32,019 nt of DNA, taken from Hyphococcus sp. GTDB taxonomy: Bacteria > Pseudomonadota > Alphaproteobacteria > Caulobacterales > Parvularculaceae. The DNA is taken from the NCBI GenBank assembly GCA_021776315.1, contig JAJFGD010000262.1, positions 1-32,019 on the forward strand. Direction: 5' to 3'. Positions 16,330-24,881 of this stretch are shown here, piece by piece (the first letter of the stretch is position 1; the number at the start of each line of letters is the position of its first letter). The position numbers and the translations under genes were made by a program. The notes below the pieces were generated by a model that saw nothing but the letters and a program-made list of their open reading frames with translations, searched no databases and was not told the DNA's origin.

Positions 16330-17391
16330 TTAGCGATGCAACTCAAGCTCAAGCGCCCCAAGCGTTTCAAAATATGCATCAAGCGCATCAGGTCCAACCT
16401 CACTGAGCACTGCAGGTGCCCAATTTGGGGAACGATCTTTATCTATTATTTGAGCTCTGACCCCTTCGTAAAAATCATGACCCGATAGGACACGACAAAC
16501 CATCCGAAATTCCATTTTCATGGTGTCGTCAAAATCGAGCTGGTGTCCCATTTTCATTTGTTGGAATGTGAGCCTTAGCGACGTGGGTGACATGCGCGAT
16601 AAAGTCTTCAATGTCGCCGTGGCGAACTCGCCACCGTCATCCTCAAGGGCTGCAAATAATGCCTCAAGCGAATCCGGCCCCTCGAAAAAACGATTTATAT
16701 CGGCGCGTCTATCATTGATGTTTGCCTGACCTGGATCACCGGCATACACATCTAGTACCGTCTCAATATCTGCATGGGCATGATCGCCCAAAGGCGCTTT
16801 GAGCAGCGACTTTTCTAGTTCATTGTATTTGTCAGCGGCTACATAATGCGTAGCAATGCCCGACGCCATGCAATCGGCGGCTTTTGCCCGTGCGCCGGTC
16901 AACGCATAGTAAAGACCGACACCATCGTGCAAACGGGGCATAAAATGCCCGCCGCCAACATCTGGAAAAAGGCCAATACCAGTCTCCGGCATCGCAAAGA
17001 GCGTATTGTCTCCTGCAACCCGGAAATCGCCATGAACAGAAATCCCTACACCGCCGCCCATTGTTATTCCATCGATGAGTGCAATATATGGTTTTGGGTA
17101 ATGATAGATGAGTGAGTTGTTCGTGTATTCATCCCGAAAAAACTCACCGGTCCCTTCGGGGTCACTTTTGCCGTTCTCGTATAGCCACCGGATATCACCG
17201 CCGGCACAGAATGCACGATCACCAGCACCTTTGACCATTACCGCTTTCACAGTACGGTTGGCTGCCCAACTTTGAAGTTGAGCATACATGGCTTTCACCA
17301 TATCCCAATTCAATGCGTTGAGCGCTTTTTCATTGTTCAGCGTAATAACGCCCCAATCACCAGCTTGCTCAAATAGAATTTCGTTCGTCAC
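16330..17391 (-). CDS. 3-hydroxyisobutyryl-CoA hydrolase (crotonase fold)
   Basis: This enzyme hydrolyses 3-hydroxyisobutyryl-CoA to free 3-hydroxyisobutyrate and CoA, removing the toxic methacrylyl-CoA branch of valine breakdown. The 353-residue length and the C-terminal extension separate it from simple enoyl-CoA hydratases (about 260). Key motifs are FCAGGDIRWLY (61-71), MGGGVGISVHG oxyanion loop (111-121) and PETGIGLFPDVGGG (135-148), with the catalytic Glu136 and Asp144 as in human HIBCH. The start is GTG at 17391 with GAGG upstream. It follows the two-TM protein gene by 9 bp, well inside the operon. Confidence 0.92.
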   Translation of the reverse strand: MTNEILFEQAGDWGVITLNNEKALNALNWDMVKAMYAQLQSWAANRTVKAVMVKGAGDRAFCAGGDIRWLYENGKSDPEGTGEFFRDEYTNNSLIYHYPKPYIALIDGITMGGGVGISVHGDFRVAGDNTLFAMPETGIGLFPDVGGGHFMPRLHDGVGLYYALTGARAKAADCMASGIATHYVAADKYNELEKSLLKAPLGDHAHADIETVLDVYAGDPGQANINDRRADINRFFEGPDSLEALFAALEDDGGEFATATLKTLSRMSPTSLRLTFQQMKMGHQLDFDDTMKMEFRMVCRVLSGHDFYEGVRAQIIDKDRSPNWAPAVLSEVGPDALDAYFETLGALELELHR

Positions 17392-17400
17392 GACCGCCTC

Positions 17401-17691
17401 TTATTCTTCGCTGACGTCATAGTCATCATAATTTTCTTTTTTCGAACGACGCCGGATTAAATTGACGACGGCCAAAGCGATGAGCAGTAAACCAAAATAC
17501 AAATAGCTGGTCACCTGTGGAATTTCGCCGCTCATGACAAAATCAACGATCATTGCAAATGCTGATGCGTCATCACCTGTTTGTGCAGTTCGTTCAACAT
17601 CACCAGCAAGAGAGACAAGTGACGCAACATACGAATAGGCGACCAGACCGGCACCCACCAAAAATAATAAAATTGAGACTAACACCTTCAC
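17401..17691 (-). CDS. Small two-helix membrane protein of unknown function
   Basis: This 96-residue protein has two membrane helices (about 3-27 and 61-80) separated by a polar stretch of about 30 residues. The second helix is followed by RRRSKKENYDDYDVSEE, a basic-then-acidic cytosolic tail. I do not recognise a family. The start is GTG at 17691 with AAAGG upstream. The gene sits 12 bp after the acyl-CoA dehydrogenase and 9 bp before the hydrolase, so it is certainly in the same transcript. That makes a role linked to valine or branched-chain acid use possible, but nothing in the sequence shows one. Confidence 0.75.
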   Translation of the reverse strand: MKVLVSILLFLVGAGLVAYSYVASLVSLAGDVERTAQTGDDASAFAMIVDFVMSGEIPQVTSYLYFGLLLIALAVVNLIRRRSKKENYDDYDVSEE

Positions 17692-17703
17692 GGCAAGACC
17701 TTT

Positions 17704-18852
17704 CTAGGCCTGATATTCACGCATCAAATCTCTAGAGACAATAACACGCATGATCTCATTGGTGCCTTCGAGAATTTGATGCACCCGAACGTCACGCAAC
17801 ATGCGCTCAAGTGGATAATCTTTCAAATATCCGTAGCCACCGTGAATCTGGAGCGCATCGTTGACAATTTCAAAACCTTTGTCCGTGACCAAACGCTTTG
17901 CCATTGCGCAAAATCGGGTCGCATCTGCGGTCTTATTGTCAAGCTTCCACGCCGCTTGATAGAGCATGATCCTTGCCGCTTCGAGTTCGGTTGCCATATC
18001 GGCAAGTTTAAACTGCAAAGTTTGCAATTCATTCAAACGTTTGCCGAACGCACGACGATCATTTGCGTAATCTAGTGCAGCTTTTAGCGCAGCAGTTGCC
18101 GTGCCCAACGAACAAGCCGCAATATTTAGCCGACCTCCGTCAAGACCCATCATTGCAAAGGAAAAACCTTCGCCCTCTTCACCTACACGGTTTTCGACAG
18201 GAATTTTGCAATCCTCGAAATTAACAATCGCCGTCGGTTGCGAATTCCAACCCATTTTCCGCTCTTGCGCACCAAAAGAAAGACCAGGTGTTCCCTTATC
18301 TACGAGAACGGTTGAAATCCCTTTTGGACCGTCCCCACCTGTTCGCACCATAACGACATAAACATCGGAGGTACCGGCACCTGAGATAAAGGCTTTCGAT
18401 CCATTTAAAACATAATGATCGCCATGTTTGACGGCTTTCGTTTTTAGGGAGGCCGCATCTGAACCTGAGCCCGGTTCCGTCAAACAATAGCTCGCGATCA
18501 TTTCCATTGACGTCAGTTTAGGACAATATTTTTCTCGCAATGCATTCGATCCGAAACGATCAATCATCCAAGAACACATATTGTGAATTGAGATATAAGC
18601 TGCAGTTGATGTACAACCAGCCGATAGGGCTTCAAAAATCAATGCTGCATCCAGGCGACCTAGCCCAGACCCACCCACATCTTCTCGTGTGTAAATTCCG
18701 GCCAAACCAAGTTCGGCCGACTTTTTGATAACATCGACAGGAAAATGCTTGTCTTCATCCCATTTTGCGGCATTCGGTGCGAGCTCATCTGCGGAAAAAC
18801 GGCGCGCCATTTCTTGAATAGCTTCTTGTTCTTCGGTTAGCGCAAAATCCAT
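17704..18852 (-). CDS. Acyl-CoA dehydrogenase, probably isobutyryl-CoA dehydrogenase
   Basis: This FAD enzyme, by context, oxidises isobutyryl-CoA to methacrylyl-CoA and passes electrons to ETF. The 382-residue protein has the N-terminal helical domain ([15 protein letters not shown]), FAD-binding [16 protein letters not shown], central [13 protein letters not shown], and the catalytic base Glu362 in [11 protein letters not shown]. The same LEGxNE context occurs in ACAD8 (isobutyryl-CoA dehydrogenase). Substrate assignment rests on the linked hydrolase and mmsB genes. A short/branched-chain acyl-CoA dehydrogenase with another substrate is the alternative. It is 12 bp from both neighbours. Confidence 0.88.
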   Translation of the reverse strand: MDFALTEEQEAIQEMARRFSADELAPNAAKWDEDKHFPVDVIKKSAELGLAGIYTREDVGGSGLGRLDAALIFEALSAGCTSTAAYISIHNMCSWMIDRFGSNALREKYCPKLTSMEMIASYCLTEPGSGSDAASLKTKAVKHGDHYVLNGSKAFISGAGTSDVYVVMVRTGGDGPKGISTVLVDKGTPGLSFGAQERKMGWNSQPTAIVNFEDCKIPVENRVGEEGEGFSFAMMGLDGGRLNIAACSLGTATAALKAALDYANDRRAFGKRLNELQTLQFKLADMATELEAARIMLYQAAWKLDNKTADATRFCAMAKRLVTDKGFEIVNDALQIHGGYGYLKDYPLERMLRDVRVHQILEGTNEIMRVIVSRDLMREYQA

Positions 18853-18864
18853 AATACGTCTTTC

Positions 18865-19311
18865 TTATAAAGCAGCTTTACGTTCACAATAGGATTTTAC
18901 CGCATCCATATCCGCTTCCACCGCCTTACTAATCATACCAAGGATCAAAGGAAGCATAAGTCGCGGCATCAATTTATACGGTCGGGCATCCATCTCTAAG
19001 ACCAATTCTGTCCCGCCATCAACGGCTGATGTGAAAAATACTGAATCCCAGATCACGCCGCCCTGATCAGCGACGAAACGCACTTTTTCATTCGCGACAT
19101 ATTCCGTGCATTCTAGTTCAGTTGAACCCTCGCTATTTTTCATGCGACGGGTCTCCCGAAAACGAGAGCCTACACCCGATTTTTGATCTGTCAGCATTTC
19201 AACCTTGACGATATCTGGGTTCTTTTCCGGGAAATTCTCAATATCTGTCAGTGCGCGAAACACAATATCAACTGGTGCATTGATTTTTCTTTTGGACGAT
19301 CGTTTCTGCAT
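18865..19311 (-). CDS. SRPBCC family protein
   Basis: This 148-residue protein has a Bet v1/START-like outline: an N-terminal strand RKINAPVDIVFRALTDIENF with the usual helix, GVGSRFRETRRM in the sheet, VRFVADQGGVIWDSVFF, TELVLEMDARPY, and a long C-terminal helix (AVEADMDAVKSYCERK). This resembles coenzyme Q-binding/polyketide-cyclase relatives. Ligand unknown. It lies 11 bp after DedA and 12 bp before the acyl-CoA dehydrogenase, so it is part of the valine operon transcript. It has no obvious relation to the other SRPBCC protein in this window beyond the fold. Confidence 0.75.
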   Translation of the reverse strand: MQKRSSKRKINAPVDIVFRALTDIENFPEKNPDIVKVEMLTDQKSGVGSRFRETRRMKNSEGSTELECTEYVANEKVRFVADQGGVIWDSVFFTSAVDGGTELVLEMDARPYKLMPRLMLPLILGMISKAVEADMDAVKSYCERKAAL

Positions 19312-19322
19312 TTTGATCCCTG

Positions 19323-20015
19323 TTATTCCGAAGTCTTTTCGTCGGACCCTTTGTCGTCACTTTCACTTTTATCATCTTCAAGTGGTGTTCCCTCAAACCC
19401 CGGCATACCTGGCATTGGGTGGTCAAATTCATCCGTCATTGGTGTCATTGGTCCTTCGTGGCGGTTAACGTGGTTTAACCAACGAAACACGATATAAGCA
19501 GCCAACAGCAAAATTGCCCCGATCGGAAGCCAGAAAATTGCGTCTTCCCCCGCGACAGCGCCAACCGAATGAAACAATGTGAAAACGACAGCGATGTACA
19601 AGGAAGCAGTGAACGCGAGTGTCAAAATATACTTTGGATAATGGGCCTTAAAAAAACCCGCAGCGATATAAGTCGGGATGCGCGTTCCCGGTACAAACCG
19701 AGCGGTCAACATGGTTTGCATAAATTCTTTTCGAATTAAGTCGCCCGCAATAGAGACACCAGGCTTTTCAGCAAATTTGTGCGCCCACTCATATCGGCGC
19801 GCTAACCGCCCCATCCAATATTTCCAGGCGTCAGAGGCCACCAGTCCGGTAAGAATGGCGGCGGCTAGAAATACGGTGGGTGCGGTCCCCGCCAATGACG
19901 CCGTCGCAGCAACGATGACCCCAAAGTCTTCCTGCAAAAATGGTGAGAGAAATAGCACTCCGAAAAGCACCCAACCGCTCATCATTGCCGTATCGGCTGC
20001 TTCGAAACCGAACAA
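19323..20015 (-). CDS. DedA/VTT-domain inner-membrane protein
   Basis: This 230-residue protein is of the DedA (SNARE-associated/VTT) family, whose members are lipid scramblases or undecaprenyl-phosphate flippases. Visible features are LQEDFGVIVAA (27-37), with the acidic residues seen early in DedA proteins, and MLTARFVPGTRIPTYIAAG, the conserved F.PG.R re-entrant motif. Several hydrophobic helices are present, plus an unusual acidic C-terminal tail (about 212-230, Asp/Glu/Ser/Lys). The start is TTG at 20015, supported by a strong GGAGG 5 bp upstream. It is the first gene of a run of tightly spaced minus-strand genes reaching the 3-hydroxyisobutyryl-CoA hydrolase, with mmsB 83 bp beyond. Confidence 0.82.
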   Translation of the reverse strand: MFGFEAADTAMMSGWVLFGVLFLSPFLQEDFGVIVAATASLAGTAPTVFLAAAILTGLVASDAWKYWMGRLARRYEWAHKFAEKPGVSIAGDLIRKEFMQTMLTARFVPGTRIPTYIAAGFFKAHYPKYILTLAFTASLYIAVVFTLFHSVGAVAGEDAIFWLPIGAILLLAAYIVFRWLNHVNRHEGPMTPMTDEFDHPMPGMPGFEGTPLEDDKSESDDKGSDEKTSE

Positions 20016-20053
20016 TTAAACCTCCAAAGTTGCCTGGCCAAGCATTAGCCTGG

Positions 20054-20917
20054 TCAACCTAATTCATCGATGCAGGTGGTCGGCATAGTGTAAATGTTCG
20101 AAACACTCAAATCTCCAGTGTTTTCCCCACTTTTTGGACGGCTCGACCAGTAAAATGCTGGGCCAATGACCCGCGCGCTATCTTCATAGCCTAACCTGTT
20201 GATTCCCGCCCCTAGAAGCTTCCCAGGCGACCAATCAGCACCCTGCATGTACGCGACATATATGTCATCACCGCCCACCCCGGTAGCGCTAATAGAGCTG
20301 TAGAGGAGCTTTTTTGGATTAGCGATAATTGCACTTGGCCAAGCATCTTCATCACTATTGACGCCCCCAGACAAAAACGAAACTTGAAAGCCATCTTGAT
20401 CGGGTTCAGCGTGGAAAATATCCCACGACCCCAGACGATTTGATGCAAAATAAAAATCCTGATCGTCGCCATGAACAACGCAGCACTCGCTATGCGCTGA
20501 ATTGACGGGTTCTGGCATCAATATGGGATCGCCAAAATTCCATTTGTGACCGTTGAAGGTGGCATCCAATTGCCAAATATTCCAACCGCCTACCTGTCCG
20601 TCATCGGTACGACGCGTAGACGTGAACAATGCAGACACACCAGATGGAGCGATAGAAAGACCTGCATCATACCCTTCACTCGAAATCGGTACATTTTCGA
20701 CAATCCAATCATCGTCTACTTTCGTTGCCTGCATTATCGTGGAAATAGAAAAATCCGGCAAAGCCCGGGTGAACAAAACACTGTTCCCATCAACCGAAAC
20801 CCAATTCAGCCCCTCATGGGCGTCGGGTGTTGATATAATAGCCGGCAGGAATTCTTCATCAGACTCATAATTGCAAACGCTATTGGCAGCCAACAGTATG
20901 AACAGCGCGCCAATCAT
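20054..20917 (-). CDS. PD40/TolB-like beta-propeller protein
   Basis: This 287-residue protein has WD40-like PD40 repeats, seen in GDDQDFYFASNRLGSWDIF and in LLYSSISATGVGGDDIYV, the TolB-type 'xxFxSxRxGxxDIY' pattern. A short hydrophobic start (1-14) ends at Cys15, but ANSVC is a poor lipobox, so export is likely and lipid attachment doubtful. The ATG shares its A with the TGA of the GFA gene (TGATG), a classic coupling arrangement. Function unknown. Such propellers usually mediate protein contacts in the cell envelope. It is followed 38 bp later by dedA. Confidence 0.72.
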   Translation of the reverse strand: MIGALFILLAANSVCNYESDEEFLPAIISTPDAHEGLNWVSVDGNSVLFTRALPDFSISTIMQATKVDDDWIVENVPISSEGYDAGLSIAPSGVSALFTSTRRTDDGQVGGWNIWQLDATFNGHKWNFGDPILMPEPVNSAHSECCVVHGDDQDFYFASNRLGSWDIFHAEPDQDGFQVSFLSGGVNSDEDAWPSAIIANPKKLLYSSISATGVGGDDIYVAYMQGADWSPGKLLGAGINRLGYEDSARVIGPAFYWSSRPKSGENTGDLSVSNIYTMPTTCIDELG

Positions 20918-21321
20918 CAGTATTGACTCTTTTGAGGCAAGGCATCTGCAATCTCATAATACTGCCCTTTATCCGCAACAAAGATATGTTCTTCGATTTT
21001 TATTTGATGCGGTTCATCAAGCGCACCCAGCGCAATCGCTATCCGAGTATTGTGCCCTTCAAGCTTTTCGCCATGCCAAAACATCGAGGCACCACATTCG
21101 CCGCAAAATCCGCGCCGAGCATACTCAGAAGCACGATACCATTTCAGCGACTTGTCATTAATAAAACGAACCGCACCCAATGGCGCATTAACACTGCCCC
21201 ACAAGAATCCGGACCATCGGCGACATTGGGAACAATGGCATGCATCGGCTGTCCTCAAATTCTCGTTCGCAAATGTAAATTTGACCCCGCCGCATAAGCA
21301 TCCGCCAGTAAGTTTTTGCAT
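20917..21321 (-). CDS. GFA family (CENP-V/GFA domain) zinc protein
   Basis: This small cytosolic zinc protein is of the glutathione-dependent formaldehyde-activating enzyme family. GGCLCGGVKF starts the domain, CHCSQCRRWSG supplies the catalytic-site Zn cysteines, and CGECGASMFW supplies the second pair. The ATG at 21321 (134 residues) is preferred because GGAGG lies 9 bp upstream. The ATG at 21330 abuts that site and would overlap the previous gene by 8 bp. Most GFA-domain proteins have no proven formaldehyde role, so the substrate is open. It is sandwiched between two PD40 propeller genes with essentially no spacing. Confidence 0.85.
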   Translation of the reverse strand: MQKLTGGCLCGGVKFTFANENLRTADACHCSQCRRWSGFLWGSVNAPLGAVRFINDKSLKWYRASEYARRGFCGECGASMFWHGEKLEGHNTRIAIALGALDEPHQIKIEEHIFVADKGQYYEIADALPQKSQY

Positions 21322-21322
21322 A

Positions 21323-22285
21323 TCAGCCATCCTCCACCGAACTTAGACAATTAAACTCCTCATCAAACGTAATTCGATAAATACCTTGGGGTTCTCGTGC
21401 CGAATTGAAATAAAGATACCGGCCATCGGGAGAGAAAAATGGATACGCATCTTTTGCAGGGTGATCCGTGATCTGCCGAATGTTTTCGCCATCGCGGTCC
21501 ATTAGAAAAAGGTCTGTTTCACCAGATGGCTGGTTTCGATCTGATGCCATGACAATCACATCACCGTCAGGCCCCCAACTTCCGTAACTTTCCTCGCTCA
21601 AGGCATCGGTCAGCTGTCTGATCGTTGCAGTTTCAACATCGATCAAGAAAATATCAAAATTGCCTTGCTGATCTGACCGGTGAAATAATATCTCTTTATC
21701 ATCAGGAGAGAACTGTCCGTGGGCCTCATATCCGTCATAGTCAGTCCATTGCGTCAGCGTTTCGTCCACTTTGTTGAAAGAATAAATGTCCGATCGACCT
21801 GTCCGAAAAGAATTGAACAAAATCGTCTCGCCGTCCGATGAATAACTCGCAAGCCAGTCCCACTCTGGGTGCGGTGAAATCACGGTGGTCTCCCCGCTGG
21901 CAATATCAAATTCAATAATGTCGGTTTTTCCGTTTTCTACATAAACTGAATTTACAAGCGTTTTTCCGTCAGGTGCGAATACGGCCCCATTGTTTAAAAT
22001 TGGAAGATCAGTTCGCTCTCCGGTCGAGAGATCGAATAGGTAAGTGCCACTACCGTCGTCACCACGATCCCACGCCACTGCCAACACGCCACCATCAGAC
22101 GATAGGCTATCATATTGATAGTGGTTGGTGCTGGGTGATACGGCTATGTGTTCTACACTACACCCGCCCGGATCATTCGACTTTTCAAAAACCAAATCTT
22201 CGACAGCCAGGTCTGACTGCTGCGCACATGCAGCAACAAACAACACTACCGTCGATAAAAAAATAGACCGTTTGATTAGGCGCAT
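21323..22285 (-). CDS. PD40/TolB-like beta-propeller lipoprotein
   Basis: This 320-residue protein has a canonical lipoprotein signal: basic MRLIKR, a hydrophobic core and lipobox VAAC with Cys20. Successive propeller blades are visible: WLASYSSDGETILFNSFRTG, GQFSPDDKEILFHRSDQQG, SWGPDGDVIVMASDRNQPSG and AYPFFSPDGRYLYFNSAREP, all of the TolB type. It is predicted to be membrane-anchored facing the periplasm. A GGGGGAAG ribosome site precedes the ATG. Its stop lies 1-2 bp from the probable GFA start. It is not TolB itself, because no Tol-Pal genes are near and the N-terminal TolB domain is absent. Confidence 0.82.
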   Translation of the reverse strand: MRLIKRSIFLSTVVLFVAACAQQSDLAVEDLVFEKSNDPGGCSVEHIAVSPSTNHYQYDSLSSDGGVLAVAWDRGDDGSGTYLFDLSTGERTDLPILNNGAVFAPDGKTLVNSVYVENGKTDIIEFDIASGETTVISPHPEWDWLASYSSDGETILFNSFRTGRSDIYSFNKVDETLTQWTDYDGYEAHGQFSPDDKEILFHRSDQQGNFDIFLIDVETATIRQLTDALSEESYGSWGPDGDVIVMASDRNQPSGETDLFLMDRDGENIRQITDHPAKDAYPFFSPDGRYLYFNSAREPQGIYRITFDEEFNCLSSVEDG

Positions 22286-22367
22286 TCTCTTCCCCCATAT
22301 CGAAATGATGAAATAAGACGGTCACGTGTATCTAATGTAACCATTGCCAACACGATGTCGACTTTGC

Positions 22368-22748
22368 TTAGGATTTTTCCTGTTTGAAAAGATGCCACGC
22401 TGCCCATAAACCAATCCAGGCTGGTAATTGGATCAACAAAAGATTGACGAGCGCCACAAGGTCCAAGGCGAACCCACGTGCCACCCACATCTGAAAATGA
22501 TACAATGCGTGTAGCACTGGCCATGCTGCAGCGACGATCAGCGCTGGTGATCTTCCGGTGCCCAAGCCCCACGCAAATCCGCCTGCACACACACCATAGA
22601 CAATGCCGACGTCGCGTAGAAAATGAGTGTTGTAAGGACCCAGCATCGTGATGCCAGGAATGGTGTCGTACCAAAGTTTTGGATCAACAAGCATCCAAAG
22701 GCCGTTCAGCCCGTAACTGATTGCGATGACGATCACTACGAACCGCAT
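22368..22748 (-). CDS. Four-helix membrane protein of unknown function
   Basis: This 126-residue, very hydrophobic protein has about four membrane helices (roughly 2-20, 46-62, 67-86, 93-119). It has WMLVDPKLWYDTIPG after the first helix and a short basic C terminus. The pattern 'G.W.L..P..WY...PG' recurs in small uncharacterised proteobacterial membrane proteins, but I cannot name the family. GGGAGAA lies 6 bp before the ATG. It starts 26 bp after the mmsA stop, so it is probably co-transcribed with mmsA. No functional inference is made. Confidence 0.72.
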   Translation of the reverse strand: MRFVVIVIAISYGLNGLWMLVDPKLWYDTIPGITMLGPYNTHFLRDVGIVYGVCAGGFAWGLGTGRSPALIVAAAWPVLHALYHFQMWVARGFALDLVALVNLLLIQLPAWIGLWAAWHLFKQEKS

Positions 22749-22774
22749 GGTAGTTCTCCCTAACCGTCAGACCG

Positions 22775-24271
22775 TCATCCCATTGTCGGGATGACGAATT
22801 CTGACCCTTGTACATCTTCGGGCCACCGTTGCGTGATGGTTTTGACTTTGGTCCAAAACTTTACACCTTCGGGCCCATGTTGGTTTGTGTCGCCAAAACC
22901 TGAACGTTTCCATCCACCAAAAGTATGATAAGCAACCGGCACAGGGATCGGCACATTAACGCCCACCATTCCAACATTAACGCGGGCTGCAAATTCACGC
23001 GCTGCAGATCCATTGCGTGTGAAAATTGCTACGCCATTGCCATATTGATGATCTGAAGGAAGCGCCACGGCTTGTTCAAAATTCTCCGCACGCGCAATTT
23101 GGAGCACCGGTCCAAAAATCTCTTCTTGATATGACTGGTGATCAGGGCGTGCTCGATCAAGCAAAGTACCACCCATGAAGAAACCATTTTCATAGCCTTG
23201 AAGCGAGAAATCGCGTCCGTCGACAACGAGTTCTTGCCCCTCGTCCACAGCCATTTGGATATAGCTAGCAACACGATCACGATGGGCCGCCGAAACCAGC
23301 GGTCCTAAATCACTATCTTCAGACATAGATGGGCCAATGCGTAGGCTTTCAACGCGTGGTTTCATCATTTCGATCAGCGTTTCTGCAGTTCCTTCACCCA
23401 CAGGCACCGCTACCGGTGTCGCCATACAGCGCTCCCCGGCGGATCCATATGCAGAACCAACCAATTGATTGACGACATTGTCCATATCTGCATCGGGCAT
23501 GATGATCATATGGTTTTTAGCGCCACCAAATGCTTGAACCCGTTTTCCGTTGGCACAACCATTTGTGTAAATATATTGCGCGATATCCGATGACCCGACA
23601 AAGCTAATTGCTTTGATGCGCGGGTCTTCAATAATCGCGTCAACAGCCTCCTTGTCGCCATTGACCACGTTAAGAACGCCCTCTGGCGCACCGGCTTCCA
23701 TCATCAGCTCTGCCAAACGCAACGGTACCGATGGGTCTTTTTCAGACGGTTTGTTGATGAACGTATTGCCACACGCAATCGCGACACCAAACATCCACAT
23801 CGGAATCATGGCCGGAAAATTAAATGGTGTAATACCGGCGACAACGCCCAGCGGTTGGCGCATGGAATAAACATCGATTCCTGGTCCGGCTGAATCTGTA
23901 TATTCACCTTTTTGAAGATGCGGGATGCCGCAAGCAAATTCGATAACTTCTAGACCACGTTGAACATCACCGCGTGCATCGGGAAGAATTTTGCCATGTT
24001 CCGACGACAGCATCTTCGCGATATTGTCCATATCCTTTTCGACAAGGTCTTTAAATTTGAACATCACCCGAGCCCGCCGCTGCGGATTGGTTGACGCCCA
24101 TTCGGGCAGCGCATTGGCGGCTGCATCAACCGCCTTGGTCAACTCCTCGCGACTCGCGAGCGCAACTTGGCTTTGAACCTCACCGGTCGTGGGGTTGAAA
24201 ACATCGTGAAGTCGACCTGATACACCAGCGACATGGTCGCCATTGATAAAATGTCCAAATTTTGTCGTCAT
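22775..24271 (-). CDS. mmsA: Methylmalonate-semialdehyde dehydrogenase (CoA-acylating)
   Basis: MmsA converts methylmalonate semialdehyde to propionyl-CoA and CO2 with NAD+ and CoA, the last step of the valine branch. The 498-residue protein has NAD-binding ITPFNFPAMIPMW (147-159), FVGSS (224-228), and nucleophile Cys282 in GSAGERCMA. AFGGAKNHMIIMPDAD replaces the usual ALDH ELGG box, so it lacks the general-base Glu, as expected for CoA-dependent members. The start is set at the ATG at 24271 because it gives the family's usual N terminus (TTKFGHFINGDHV). A TTG 10 codons upstream is less likely. Confidence 0.94.
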   Translation of the reverse strand: MTTKFGHFINGDHVAGVSGRLHDVFNPTTGEVQSQVALASREELTKAVDAAANALPEWASTNPQRRARVMFKFKDLVEKDMDNIAKMLSSEHGKILPDARGDVQRGLEVIEFACGIPHLQKGEYTDSAGPGIDVYSMRQPLGVVAGITPFNFPAMIPMWMFGVAIACGNTFINKPSEKDPSVPLRLAELMMEAGAPEGVLNVVNGDKEAVDAIIEDPRIKAISFVGSSDIAQYIYTNGCANGKRVQAFGGAKNHMIIMPDADMDNVVNQLVGSAYGSAGERCMATPVAVPVGEGTAETLIEMMKPRVESLRIGPSMSEDSDLGPLVSAAHRDRVASYIQMAVDEGQELVVDGRDFSLQGYENGFFMGGTLLDRARPDHQSYQEEIFGPVLQIARAENFEQAVALPSDHQYGNGVAIFTRNGSAAREFAARVNVGMVGVNVPIPVPVAYHTFGGWKRSGFGDTNQHGPEGVKFWTKVKTITQRWPEDVQGSEFVIPTMG

Positions 24272-24416
24272 GGTTTTTAGCGTTCCTCGCCTGATATCCA
24301 ACGCGCAATGCCCGTCTCGACGACGGCCAACGGCAGATAAATGTCAATAATGGCGGCGAACCTAGACGCCGGGTGCTCCGGGGTAAAGGCGTCGAAATCA
24401 CGCAAATGGCGTACAC

Positions 24417-24881
24417 CTAGTCTTTCGGGAGGCAGCCGGTCCCGTTTGCAGCGCCAAAAACATGGGTGACGTCGGAACCATTGGTACTCAATGGTAATAG
24501 AACACTTCGAAAAATAATCCGGCGGCGATCATAAAGGCGAAGGGCGCTTTCATAAAATACCGGCTCTCGTGACAGCGCCGCCTCATCCATTTTCGACGTT
24601 ACCATATCTAATAACGTCTCTTCGCAAAGCTTATGGCCTGAGAGGTAGATATTGGAAAACCGGCATAATTTATCGCCAAGATAGATGAAATATGGAAAAC
24701 CGTTGGACAGACGCATATCTACCGCAAAGCACAAATCCCAATCGTCGCCCAATTCCAGCAATTGAATTTCACTCCATGACGGCAATTCACCGTTCACGCA
24801 GGAACGCCAGGATTTTTCCACCCTGTGGATCAATCGCCGTTCACGGAGACGCGTCGAATTTTCTCGCAGCATAGTCTTCAT
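24417..24881 (-). CDS. PAS_5-type PAS domain protein
   Basis: This 154-residue protein is a single PAS_5-like domain, common in alphaproteobacteria. A helical RLREIRR-like start (LRERRLIHRVEKSW) is followed by LPSWSEIQLLELGDDWDLCF, YFIYLGDKLCRFSNIYLSG, and the ending FRSVLLPLSTNGSDVTHVFG, which is the characteristic 'LLPLS.dG..V..i.G' strand. There is no output domain. The ATG at 24881 has GGGGAGA about 9 bp upstream and is preferred over an earlier in-frame codon at 24998. It is upstream of mmsA by about 145 bp on the same strand, and that gap shows no clear terminator. Ligand and partner are unknown. Confidence 0.75.
   Translation of the reverse strand: MKTMLRENSTRLRERRLIHRVEKSWRSCVNGELPSWSEIQLLELGDDWDLCFAVDMRLSNGFPYFIYLGDKLCRFSNIYLSGHKLCEETLLDMVTSKMDEAALSREPVFYESALRLYDRRRIIFRSVLLPLSTNGSDVTHVFGAANGTGCLPKD

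Noticed and set aside
20054-22285. The two PD40 proteins as a recent tandem duplication
   Set aside because: They share only the general propeller pattern; blade sequences, signal types and lengths differ.
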